From: Photobacterium sp. JCM 19050
Lineage (GTDB): Bacteria; Pseudomonadota; Gammaproteobacteria; Enterobacterales; Vibrionaceae
Direction of reading: 5' to 3'
Assembly: GCA_001310455.1 (NCBI GenBank)
Contig: BAXG01000028.1
Location: 1-64,000 of the forward strand
DNA length: 64,000 nucleotides
Each line of letters starts with the position of its first letter. The stretch's first letter is position 1. Of this stretch, positions 54,437-64,000 are shown piece after piece. The position numbers and the translations under genes were made by a program. The notes below the pieces were generated by a model. It was not told the origin of the DNA and searched no databases. It was given only the letters and a program-made list of their open reading frames with translations.

Positions 54437-55192
54437 TTACTTGGTGATATCCGTGTTAAACCATTTCACGGAAATCTGAGCCAAGGTTCCATCGTTGCGC
54501 ATGCTCTCCAGAGCGCGGTTTACTTCATCACGAAGTTTTTGGCCCTCTGGACTGTTGATAAACGGCCAGGCGTTTTCGATGGTCTCAAAAGGTTCACCTG
54601 CCAATTGCAGAGGGAGACCTGACTGACGGATAAGTTCGATGGCAGAGAGCCTGTCCATGATGAATGCATCGGCACGGCCAAGAGCCACGTCGTGTTCGAT
54701 ACCAGTGTCGTAGGTTTTAATATTGATTTTCCCTGCGGAGTCATAGTTGCGGATAAGCTGTTCGAAGTTCGATCCAAGGTTCACCGCAACGGTTTTGCCG
54801 TCAAGATCGCTCAGACCCTTGATACTTTCATTCCCCTTGCGGACAGTTATCTGCGCACCGTCAATGACATAGGGGCTGGAAAACAGGTACTTGGCTTTTC
54901 GCGTATCGGTAATGGTGATTTGATTGGAAATGGTATCGATGCGGCCTGTTTCCAGAAGCCCAAACAGGCCGGAGAAGTTCGCCGTCACGAATTCAACGTT
55001 GTAATCATTCCGCTTTCCAATCTCATTCCATACGTCAACCTCAAACCCTTGCAGCTTGTCTTGCTTAACAAAGGTAAAAGGGAAGTAGCGACCTGACATC
55101 CCGACTTTTATTTCAGTCGAAGCGTATACCGTTGAAGATAATGAAATAATTAGTATTAAAGCGGTTATTAGTTGTTTAACCCAGATTCTCAT
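54437..55192 (-). CDS. Amino-acid ABC transporter substrate-binding protein, cystine-type
   Basis: The 251-residue periplasmic protein has a signal peptide (MRIWVKQLITALILIISLSS, cleaved after VYA or nearby). Its SBP family 3 fold shows the typical PFTFVKQDKLQGFEVDVW and ISNQITITDTRKAKYLFSSP. The end KWFNTDITK is close to the KWFGADVTK end of E. coli cystine-binding TcyJ (FliY), so cystine is the likely ligand, by inference only. It is the first gene of a three-gene transporter operon between rpmH and dnaA. Confidence 0.9.
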   Translation of the reverse strand: MRIWVKQLITALILIISLSSTVYASTEIKVGMSGRYFPFTFVKQDKLQGFEVDVWNEIGKRNDYNVEFVTANFSGLFGLLETGRIDTISNQITITDTRKAKYLFSSPYVIDGAQITVRKGNESIKGLSDLDGKTVAVNLGSNFEQLIRNYDSAGKINIKTYDTGIEHDVALGRADAFIMDRLSAIELIRQSGLPLQLAGEPFETIENAWPFINSPEGQKLRDEVNRALESMRNDGTLAQISVKWFNTDITK

Positions 55193-55520
55193 GCCGTAAA
55201 TCCTGTAATTAATTAGTTAAATATTCTTATTGCTTTGTTGTTTGCATGGTAATGAGAGTCACTCCACAAAATTAAATACTCTTTGGTTATTTCAGATAAC
55301 CGGATCTTCAAACCGAGCCCTGTGGAGAAATTGTAGTTATGTGAAAAGCATTGTGGGTAAATTGTCTGATACAAGGTAAGATCAGGGGTTTAACGGTGCG
55401 ATCAATGTGAATAACTGAGATCGGTCTTATTATTTTGTGGATCGTTTGGCTGGCGATCATGGGGCGAGAAGGTTAAACTTGTCACCCTTTGGTAATCAGT
55501 AAGAGTGAGTGGAGTTTACG
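55193..55520. promoter_or_regulatory. Region upstream of dnaA with DnaA boxes and GATC sites
   Basis: TGTGAATAA (55406-55414) is a consensus DnaA box. TGTGGGTAA (55352-55360), TGTGGAGAA (55321-55329) and TGTGGATCG (55436-55444) are one or two bases off. About six GATC sites lie in the last 220 bases. This fits DnaA autoregulation of the dnaA promoter, and it also holds the transporter promoter facing left. The promoter boxes themselves are not clear. Confidence 0.6.
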
Positions 55521-56924
55521 GTGTCATCTTCGCTATGGTTGCAGTGTTTACAGCGCCTTCAGGAGCAACTCCCGGCAACAGAATTCAGCATGTGGGTGCG
55601 TCCACTACAGGCGGAGTTGAACGACAACACTCTAACTCTGTTTGCACCTAACCGATTTGTGCTCGACTGGGTGCGTGATAAGTACCTCGATCGGATCAAC
55701 CAGCTGTTGAATGAGTTTTGTGGGAACGATCTGCCAATGCTTCGTTTTGAAGTGGGCAGCCGTCCGGTAGCACCTGTTGCTCCGCCTCCTCAGGCTGCAG
55801 CGCCTGTTCAGCCTGCACCCTCAGCATTCAACGCTCAACCGGTTCGTCCTTCGGTAAACCGCAGCTGGGAAGAAGCCTCTCCGGTCATTCCGGCCATTTC
55901 ACACCGCTCAAACGTTAACCCTAAGCACAAGTTCACCAACTTTGTAGAAGGTAAGTCGAACCAGTTGGCACTTGCCGCTGCAAGGCAGGTCGCAGATAAC
56001 CCGGGCGCTGCCTATAACCCGCTTTTCCTTTACGGCGGGACCGGCTTGGGTAAAACCCACCTTCTTCATGCTGTTGGGAATGCCATTGTCCAGCGTAAGG
56101 CTGACGCCCGCGTGGTGTATATGCACTCCGAGCGTTTTGTTCAGGACATGGTGAAGGCGCTGCAAAACAACGCCATTGAAGAATTCAAACGCTATTACCG
56201 CAGTGTTGATGCGTTGCTGATCGATGACATTCAATTCTTCGCCAACAAAGAGCGTTCACAGGAAGAGTTTTTCCACACTTTTAACGCATTATTGGAAGGT
56301 AACCAACAGATCATCCTGACGTCGGATCGTTACCCGAAGGAGATCAGCGGGGTAGAGGATCGCCTTAAGTCCCGTTTTGGCTGGGGATTGACTGTTGCCA
56401 TTGAGCCGCCGGAGCTGGAAACCCGAGTCGCAATCCTGATGAAAAAGGCGGAGGACCACAATATCCGGTTGCCGGATGAGGTGGCATTCTTCATTGCCAA
56501 GCGATTGCGCTCCAATGTGCGTGAGCTTGAGGGTGCGCTGAACCGTGTAATCGCCAATGCCAATTTTACCGGCCGCGCGATTACCATAGATTTTGTCCGC
56601 GAAGCCCTGCGTGACCTGCTGGCGCTTCAGGAAAAACTTGTCACTATCGATAATATTCAGAAGACAGTGGCAGAGTACTATAAGATTAAAATGTCTGACT
56701 TGCTCTCCAAGCGCCGCTCTCGCTCCGTAGCGAGGCCTCGTCAGGTCGCGATGGCGCTCTCAAAAGAGCTGACCAACCACAGTCTGCCGGAAATCGGTGA
56801 CGCGTTTGGTGGCCGAGACCATACCACGGTGCTCCACGCCTGTCGTAAGATTGAGCAGCTCCGTGAAGAGAGTCACGACATTAAAGAAGATTACTCAAAC
56901 CTGATAAGAACACTGTCATCCTGA
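55521..56924 (+). CDS. dnaA: Chromosomal replication initiator DnaA
   Basis: DnaA binds DnaA boxes at oriC and opens the duplex. The 467-residue protein equals E. coli in length. Domain I starts [20 protein letters not shown]; a proline/alanine-rich linker spans about residues 85-130. The AAA+ domain has Walker [17 protein letters not shown] and Walker [10 protein letters not shown]; domain IV has the DNA-binding signature [19 protein letters not shown] 55521 is chosen over the in-frame GTG 55509 because the GTGGAG between them is its ribosome site and the E. coli alignment starts there. Confidence 0.97.
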   Translation: MSSSLWLQCLQRLQEQLPATEFSMWVRPLQAELNDNTLTLFAPNRFVLDWVRDKYLDRINQLLNEFCGNDLPMLRFEVGSRPVAPVAPPPQAAAPVQPAPSAFNAQPVRPSVNRSWEEASPVIPAISHRSNVNPKHKFTNFVEGKSNQLALAAARQVADNPGAAYNPLFLYGGTGLGKTHLLHAVGNAIVQRKADARVVYMHSERFVQDMVKALQNNAIEEFKRYYRSVDALLIDDIQFFANKERSQEEFFHTFNALLEGNQQIILTSDRYPKEISGVEDRLKSRFGWGLTVAIEPPELETRVAILMKKAEDHNIRLPDEVAFFIAKRLRSNVRELEGALNRVIANANFTGRAITIDFVREALRDLLALQEKLVTIDNIQKTVAEYYKIKMSDLLSKRRSRSVARPRQVAMALSKELTNHSLPEIGDAFGGRDHTTVLHACRKIEQLREESHDIKEDYSNLIRTLSS

Positions 56925-56925
56925 T

Positions 56926-58022
56926 ATGAAATTTACCTTAGCAAGAGAACTGTTACTGAAGCCGCTGCAACATGTATGCGGCATGCTTGGCGGTCGTCCT
57001 ACGCTGCCTATTTTGGGTAATATCCTGATTCAGGTAAAAGACGGCGAGCTGATCATGACTTCCACCGATCTGGAAGTCGAACAGATTGCCCATGTTGCCC
57101 TTGAAGGGGAACATGACGCGGGTAACACGACTGTACCTGCGCGCAAATTCCTCGATATCTGCCGTGGTCTGCCGGACAGTGCCAATATTACCGTCCAGCT
57201 TGATGGTGACCGTGTTGTTGTGCGCTCAGGCGTAGTCGGTACTCACTTTCAACTTTGCCGGCTGCGGATTTCCCCAATATTGAAGACTGGCAGAGTGAAA
57301 TTACTCTGACACTTCAGCAGGGCCAGTTACGCGCAATTATTGATGCGACCCAGTTTTCGATGGCAAACCAGGATGTCCGTTACTTCCTTAACGGTATGCT
57401 GTTCGAAACCGACGGTACCATACTTCGTTCTGTAGCGACCGATGGTCACCGCATGGCTGTGGCAACAACTTCTCTGGAAACAGCGCCTGGTGACAAGCAG
57501 GTGATTGTTCCCCGTAAGCGTTATCGACTGATGCGTCTTCTCGAGGCCACAGAGCAGCCGGTTGAACTGCAAATCGGCGGTGCCAATATCCGTGCCCGTC
57601 TTAATAATTTTGTGTTCACATCCAAGCTGGTTGACGGGCGTTTCCCGGATTACCGCCGCGTAATGCCGCAGACCACAACACGCATACTTGAAGCCGATTG
57701 CGACGAACTGCGCCAGGCCTTTTCACGTGCCGCCATCCTCTCCAACGAGAAGTTTCGCAGTGTGCGGTTGAATGTGGCTGACAACGTCCTGCGTATCCAG
57801 GCTAACAACCCGGAACAGGAAGAAGCTGAAGAGATTCTGGATGTCCGTTTTGACGGTTCTGATCTTGAAATCGGCTTTAACGTTGGCTATGTACTGGATG
57901 TGCTCAATACACTTAAGTGCGACCAGGTTCGTTTTTCCATGAACGATGCCATCTCCAGCACCTTGATCGAAGACTGCGACAGCGAACACAGCCAGTACGT
58001 GGTGATGCCTATCCGGTTGTAA
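56926..58022 (+). CDS. dnaN: DNA polymerase III beta sliding clamp, frameshifted
   Basis: DnaN is the ring clamp that holds polymerases on DNA. The N-terminal part opens [20 protein letters not shown] and has [14 protein letters not shown]; the rest includes [11 protein letters not shown] and ends [11 protein letters not shown]. One C restored near 57231 (TCAGGCCGTAGTCGG) gives the conserved [18 protein letters not shown] and 366 residues, the E. coli length. It begins one base after dnaA. DnaN is essential, so the break is very likely an error. Confidence 0.97.
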
Positions 58023-58026
58023 CCGT

Positions 58027-59103
58027 ATGGCGCTGAACAGACTGATCATTCATGATTTCCGGAATATCGAAGCCTGTGACATTAGCTTGTCGCCAGGCTT
58101 TAATTTTCTTGTAGGGGCCAACGGTAGCGGTAAAACCAGCGTTCTTGAAGCGGTTTATTACCTCGGGCACGGACGTTCTTTTAGGAGTCAGTTAACCGGA
58201 AGGGTGGTCAGACACCACCAGGAAAAGCTGGTTCTGCATGGTAAAATAGCGGACAGCAAAGCCGAATTGCCAGTTGGCCTGCTAAAACACCGAGACGGGA
58301 CCAGTGAGGTCAAAATAGGTGGAGAAGGGGGGCAGAAACTTGCCCAGCTTGCGCAGATTTTACCTCTCCAGCTTATTACTCCTGAAGGGTTTGAATTATT
58401 GACCGGTGGCCCGAAATTCCGTCGTGCTTTTATTGACTGGGGTGTTTTCCATCTCGAGCCGCAGTTTTATGAAACCTGGGCACGACTGAAGCGGCTGACG
58501 AAACAACGCAATGCGTTATTGCGTACAGCGAGAAGCTATCGGGAACTCAAATACTGGGATAACGAGCTCGTACCGCTTGCTAACCAGATTGATCTCTGGC
58601 GTGCAGATTACATCTGTGCGTTAACTGAAAAGGCATCTCAACTGAGCCAGGCGTTTTTGCCTGAGTTCGATATTCGTCTCAGCTACACCCGCGGCTGGGA
58701 TAAGGAAGCCGACTACGGCCAATTGCTTGCTGACAACTTTGAGCGTGACAGGCAGTTGGGGTATACGGTAGGCGGGCCGCACCGCGCGGATATTCGTATC
58801 CGTGTGGAGAACACCCCCGTTGAAGACAGGCTGTCCAGAGGACAACTGAAACTTATGGTGTGTGCATTAAGGCTGGCGCAGGGACAGCACTTTTCGGAAA
58901 GAACAGGCAAGCAATGTATTTATTTAATTGACGATTTTGCTTCAGAGCTCGACAGCCAACGAAGAGCTTTGTTGGCAGACGAGTTAAAGGCAACGGGTGC
59001 ACAGGTATTTGTCAGTGCAATCAGTGCCGATCAGGTTGCCGAAATGTGCAGCGAAAATAGCAGGATGTTTCATGTGGAACATGGCAAAATAACCGCAGGG
59101 TAA
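58027..59103 (+). CDS. recF: DNA repair protein RecF
   Basis: RecF helps load RecA at single-strand gaps. The 358-residue protein (E. coli 357) has Walker [19 protein letters not shown], the ABC-like signature [17 protein letters not shown] and Walker [12 protein letters not shown]. The C-terminal MFHVEHGK is encoded by a parS-like sequence. It starts 4 bases after dnaN. Confidence 0.97.
   Translation: MALNRLIIHDFRNIEACDISLSPGFNFLVGANGSGKTSVLEAVYYLGHGRSFRSQLTGRVVRHHQEKLVLHGKIADSKAELPVGLLKHRDGTSEVKIGGEGGQKLAQLAQILPLQLITPEGFELLTGGPKFRRAFIDWGVFHLEPQFYETWARLKRLTKQRNALLRTARSYRELKYWDNELVPLANQIDLWRADYICALTEKASQLSQAFLPEFDIRLSYTRGWDKEADYGQLLADNFERDRQLGYTVGGPHRADIRIRVENTPVEDRLSRGQLKLMVCALRLAQGQHFSERTGKQCIYLIDDFASELDSQRRALLADELKATGAQVFVSAISADQVAEMCSENSRMFHVEHGKITAG
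59066..59081. other. Degenerate parS-like site in recF
   Basis: TGTTTCATGTGGAACA differs at two positions from the palindrome TGTTTCACGTGAAACA found twice further right. It encodes MFHVEH near the RecF end. ParB binding is uncertain. Confidence 0.45.
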
Positions 59104-59121
59104 AGAAAGCGAGAGTAACCA

Positions 59122-61538
<2,417 letters not shown>

Positions 61539-61560
61539 CCATTCTCTAGTGAAGACTAAT

Positions 61561-61590
61561 AAAACGCTGCTGTCATGCAGCGTTTTTTTT
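61561..61590 (+). terminator. Rho-independent terminator of the dnaA-gyrB operon
   Basis: AAAACGCTGC (61561-61570) and GCAGCGTTTT (61577-61586) pair around TGTCAT, followed by T's. Confidence 0.95.
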
Positions 61591-61639
61591 CGCTTGTGGA
61601 AAAGAGAAAATATTTTTTCAGCGTGGTGTTGAATCAGAA

Positions 61640-61757
61640 ACTTTTGACCGCATATATATTGGTGTAGGGGATTGCCATTGATTGGGGTCCCTAATTACCT
61701 GCCTGTCTTGTTAGAGGGCAAACCTAAAAATCTATTGCTTTAAAGAAGGATAGTTTT
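61640..61757 (+). promoter_or_regulatory. Candidate ROSE-type RNA thermometer in the ibpA leader
   Basis: TTGCT (61735-61739) faces the ribosome site AAGGA (61746-61750). The pairing U-A, U-G, C-G, U-A with one bulged G is the hallmark of ROSE elements, which block translation of small heat-shock genes at low temperature. A second possible upstream hairpin involves TAGGGGA and TCCCTAA. I saw no clear sigma-32 promoter. Confidence 0.6.
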
Positions 61758-62195
61758 ATGCGTAATATCGATTTCTCACCACTGTATCGTTCTGCTATTG
61801 GTTTTGATCGCCTGTTCAACCTGATGGAAAACAGTGCTGGTAACAACAACACCGGTTACCCTCCGTACAACATTGAACAGCAGGACGAACATCAGTATCG
61901 CATCACAATGGCGGTTGCCGGATTTTCTGAGTCTCAGATTGAGATTACGCAGCAACATAATTGGTTGCTGGTGGTTGGTCGTCAACCAGAAGAAAAGTCT
62001 GAGAAAAAATACCTGTATCAGGGAATTGCTGAGCGTAGCTTTGAACGAAAATTCCAGCTTGCGGATAACGTTAAAGTAGTCGGTGCAACGATGGAGAATG
62101 GCCTGCTGCATATCGAATTGCAGCGTGAAATTCCAGAAGAGCAGAAGCCACGACGTATAGAAATTGGTGCTTCGTCTTTACTCGAAGCAGAATAA
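61758..62195 (+). CDS. ibpA: Small heat-shock protein IbpA
   Basis: IbpA is an alpha-crystallin-type chaperone that binds aggregating proteins. The 145-residue protein begins [20 protein letters not shown] and has the crystallin domain (about residues 38-125), with [20 protein letters not shown] and the C-terminal I-x-I-like PRRIEIG tail. It is close to E. coli IbpA (137). A possible RNA thermometer precedes it and a terminator follows; only one ibp gene is present here. Confidence 0.95.
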   Translation: MRNIDFSPLYRSAIGFDRLFNLMENSAGNNNTGYPPYNIEQQDEHQYRITMAVAGFSESQIEITQQHNWLLVVGRQPEEKSEKKYLYQGIAERSFERKFQLADNVKVVGATMENGLLHIELQREIPEEQKPRRIEIGASSLLEAE

Positions 62196-62216
62196 TTTCC
62201 CGTAATTGCCTTGTGT

Positions 62217-62247
62217 AAAAAAGGTCGGCTAAGCCGGCCTTTTTTTG
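62217..62247 (+). terminator. Rho-independent terminator of ibpA
   Basis: AGGTCGGCT (62222-62230) pairs with AGCCGGCCT (62232-62240), one G-U pair, with A's before and a long T run after. Confidence 0.9.
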
Positions 62248-62358
62248 TTTTAATTGCAAAAGTTGTCTAGTGAGTTGTTGGTACAACGTGAGCTGTACAA
62301 ATGAAGCTCGGTATTTGGATCTCCATTAAAAACAAAAAGGCCGCACAATGCGACCTCA

Positions 62359-62374
62359 TGTTTCACGTGAAACC
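62359..62374. other. parS site 1
   Basis: GTTTCACGTGAAAC (62360-62373) is a perfect palindrome and the core of the chromosomal parS consensus bound by ParB. It overlaps the end of avtA by one base. The cognate parAB genes are in the window. Confidence 0.88.
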
Positions 62375-63630
62375 TATGCGTTTTGATAAGCTTTTTCTAC
62401 TTCCTCGGCAATGATTTTTATCCCTTTCGACATTGCATTGTCGTCTACGACATAGTTCATTCGTACACATTCATGTCGGTGTGCCCAGCTGTCTTCCTCT
62501 TGCATCCCAACAAAGAAATACTCACCAGGAACTATAAGAACACCTCTGTCCTTTAGGCGTTTATACAATTCCATTGTGGTGATAGGCAGGTCTTTAAACC
62601 ATAACCAAAGGAAAATTGCGCCTTCCGGTTTGTGGATCCGAAAACGACTATCCGGAATGGCTTGCTGAAGTTCAGTAACTGTTCTTTTGACCTTGTTCAA
62701 ATAGAAAGGGCGAATAACTTCATCGCTGAGTTTTAGCAGGTCATTTTTAACAATCATTTTGTTGCCAAGAGCCGGACCAACACCGGAAGGTGACAGATTC
62801 AGAATACCGTTAAGATTGGCGATAGCCTTTACGACTTCTTTATTTGCGATGATGATTCCACACCGCACACCAGGAAGGCCAAGCTTAGATAGGCTTGAAC
62901 ACAAAATAGTGTTTTCATTCCAAAACGGTTTTACGTCCTCAAAGATGATGTTAGGGAAGGGAGTTCCGTAAGCATTATCGATAATAAGAGGTATATTGTG
63001 GAGCCTTGCAAGTTCATCCAGATATGAAATTTCGCTGTCGGTTAGAACGTTCCCTGTTGGATTGGTAGGCCTTGATGCGCAGATAACGCCAATACTGTCA
63101 TCAATATTCAGCGATGAAAAATCGATTCGATACTTAAACTGCCTTCCTTCGATTAGCTCTATCTCGGGATGGAATGAGACAAACATATCGTCTTCCAGTC
63201 CAACGTCTGCGTAACCTATGTATTCAGGTGCGAGAGGAAGGAGTATTTTCTTGTGGCTACCGTCAGCACGCTTGCCAGCAAAAAGGTTAAACAGATAAAA
63301 GAATGCGGTCTGGCTACCGTTGGTGAGGACAATATTTTCGGCAGAGATGTCCCAACCATAGGTTTGGCTATAAAGTTCTGCGAGGGATTCGATAAACTGA
63401 TTTTTGCCTTGAGGCCCGTCGTAATTAGTCATAGCTTGAACCATTGACCCATCTGCAATCATTTCCTCGCTTAGGGCTTTAAAGTATTCAAGCATTTCTG
63501 GTATTGCTGCCGGGTTGCCGCCTCCAAGCATAATGGCATCAGGATTTCTCAAGCCGTCATTGAGATCACCCATTAGTTGAGTAATGCCAGAATGTTGGGT
63601 GAATTTTTCTCCGAATTTTGAAACATCCAT
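62374..63630 (-). CDS. avtA: Valine-pyruvate aminotransferase AvtA
   Basis: AvtA is a PLP enzyme that transfers the amino group between valine and pyruvate, giving alanine. The 418-residue protein matches E. coli AvtA (417) along its length: KFTQHSGITQLMGDLNDGLR, MLGGGNPAAIPEM, SRPTNPTGNV, the PLP-lysine motif SLSKLGLPGVRCGI, and EGAIFLWLWFKDLPITT. It is complete and stands between two parS palindromes. It can supplement the ilv pathway in valine synthesis. Confidence 0.95.
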   Translation of the reverse strand: MDVSKFGEKFTQHSGITQLMGDLNDGLRNPDAIMLGGGNPAAIPEMLEYFKALSEEMIADGSMVQAMTNYDGPQGKNQFIESLAELYSQTYGWDISAENIVLTNGSQTAFFYLFNLFAGKRADGSHKKILLPLAPEYIGYADVGLEDDMFVSFHPEIELIEGRQFKYRIDFSSLNIDDSIGVICASRPTNPTGNVLTDSEISYLDELARLHNIPLIIDNAYGTPFPNIIFEDVKPFWNENTILCSSLSKLGLPGVRCGIIIANKEVVKAIANLNGILNLSPSGVGPALGNKMIVKNDLLKLSDEVIRPFYLNKVKRTVTELQQAIPDSRFRIHKPEGAIFLWLWFKDLPITTMELYKRLKDRGVLIVPGEYFFVGMQEEDSWAHRHECVRMNYVVDDNAMSKGIKIIAEEVEKAYQNA

Positions 63631-63749
63631 ACTAAACAGCCCGGTTAAAGTTGTATTTTATTTGGTCAATTCGCACACATTACAACACAAAGTGTTACTT
63701 TGAAAAGAGCGAACCATTTACCGTTGAATTAGGTGATGCCATTCTGGAC

Positions 63750-63763
63750 GTTTCACGTGAAAC
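63750..63763. other. parS site 2
   Basis: GTTTCACGTGAAAC, identical to site 1, lies 1390 bases further right, between the avtA promoter region and the glyS terminator. Both sites lie about 14-15 kb from oriC, within the distance usual for parS. Confidence 0.88.
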
Positions 63764-63789
63764 ATCGTCCCTGTACGAACCAAATGGCC

Positions 63790-63815
63790 AAAAAAAGCCC
63801 TGCAATTGCAGGGCT
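63790..63815 (-). terminator. Rho-independent terminator of glyS
   Basis: AGCCCTGCA (63796-63804) and TGCAGGGCT (63807-63815) form a perfect palindrome with seven T's following on the minus strand. Confidence 0.93.
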
Positions 63816-63834
63816 CGATCAGCAAGAACAGCCG

Positions 63835-64000
63835 TTACTTCTGGAGCAGAGAGATGTCTGCAACTTTGAGGAACTGTTCACGCAATGTGTTAAGAAGAGT
63901 CAGGCGGTTAACCTTAAGTGCTTCATCTTCAGCCATTACCATGACGGCATCAAAGAAGTTATCAACCGGCTCGCGTAAAGCTGAAAGACGGGATAGTGCT
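63835..64000 (-). CDS. glyS: Glycyl-tRNA synthetase beta subunit, C-terminal end
   Basis: The last 54 codons read on the minus strand give [20 protein letters not shown], then [20 protein letters not shown] and end VADISLLQK. This is the conserved C-terminus of GlyS. The gene continues past the right edge of the window. The beta subunit binds tRNA-Gly and works with GlyQ. Confidence 0.93.
   Translation of the reverse strand, partial: ALSRLSALREPVDNFFDAVMVMAEDEALKVNRLTLLNTLREQFLKVADISLLQK

Overview
The window looks like the replication-origin region of the main chromosome of a marine gammaproteobacterium, most likely a member of the Vibrionaceae. This rests on gene content and order rather than a database search. 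The blocks mnmG-oriC-mioC-mnmE, yidC-yidD-rnpA-rpmH, an amino-acid ABC transporter lying between rpmH and dnaA, dnaA-dnaN-recF-gyrB, ibpA-avtA-glyS, and a DeoR regulator in front of glmS match the order I recall for Vibrio chromosome I. Other blocks match Escherichia coli: rrn-yrdA-yrdB-aroE-tsaC-yrdD-smg-dprA-def-fmt-rsmB-trkA, yihD-srkA-dsbA-yihG, and yifB-ilvL-ilvGMEDA.

Layout. 0-0.4 kb: tandem promoters pointing left, probably for an rRNA operon. 0.4-14.5 kb: shikimate, heme and purine genes, the translation-maturation genes def, fmt, rsmB and tsaC, DNA processing (dprA), and potassium uptake (trkA-trkH). 14.5-24.1 kb: a Spo0M-type protein, a diguanylate cyclase, a GntR regulator, yihD, ccoG, srkA, dsbA, yihG and comM. 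24.1-30.8 kb: the branched-chain amino-acid operon with its leader peptide and attenuator. 31-35 kb: an XRE regulator, glmS with its DeoR regulator, and six tRNA genes. 35-47.9 kb: glmU, the complete ATP synthase operon, parAB, rsmG and mnmG, all on the minus strand. 47.96-48.39 kb: a typical oriC. 48.4-55.2 kb: mioC, mnmE, yidC, yidD, rnpA, rpmH and the ABC transporter. 55.5-61.5 kb: the dnaA operon. 61.7-64 kb: ibpA, avtA and the 3' end of glyS, with two perfect parS palindromes.

The most striking property is technical. About 25 conserved genes, many of them essential (dnaN, gyrB, yidC, parA, mnmG, tsaC, def), are broken by about 45 frameshifts. Nearly every one I could resolve is repaired by adding one base to a short run of identical bases. 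Two tRNA genes also lack bases in paired stems. This is the pattern of under-called homopolymers in sequencing, not of gene decay. I therefore annotate these genes as single full-length genes and give the approximate position of each break.

I found no phage, insertion sequence, CRISPR array, defence island or clearly new system. The interesting content is regulatory and replicative: the oriC, a second DnaA-box cluster before dnaA, parS sites, a possible RNA thermometer, the ilv attenuator, a PurR operator, and a possible two-site operator for the glmS regulator.
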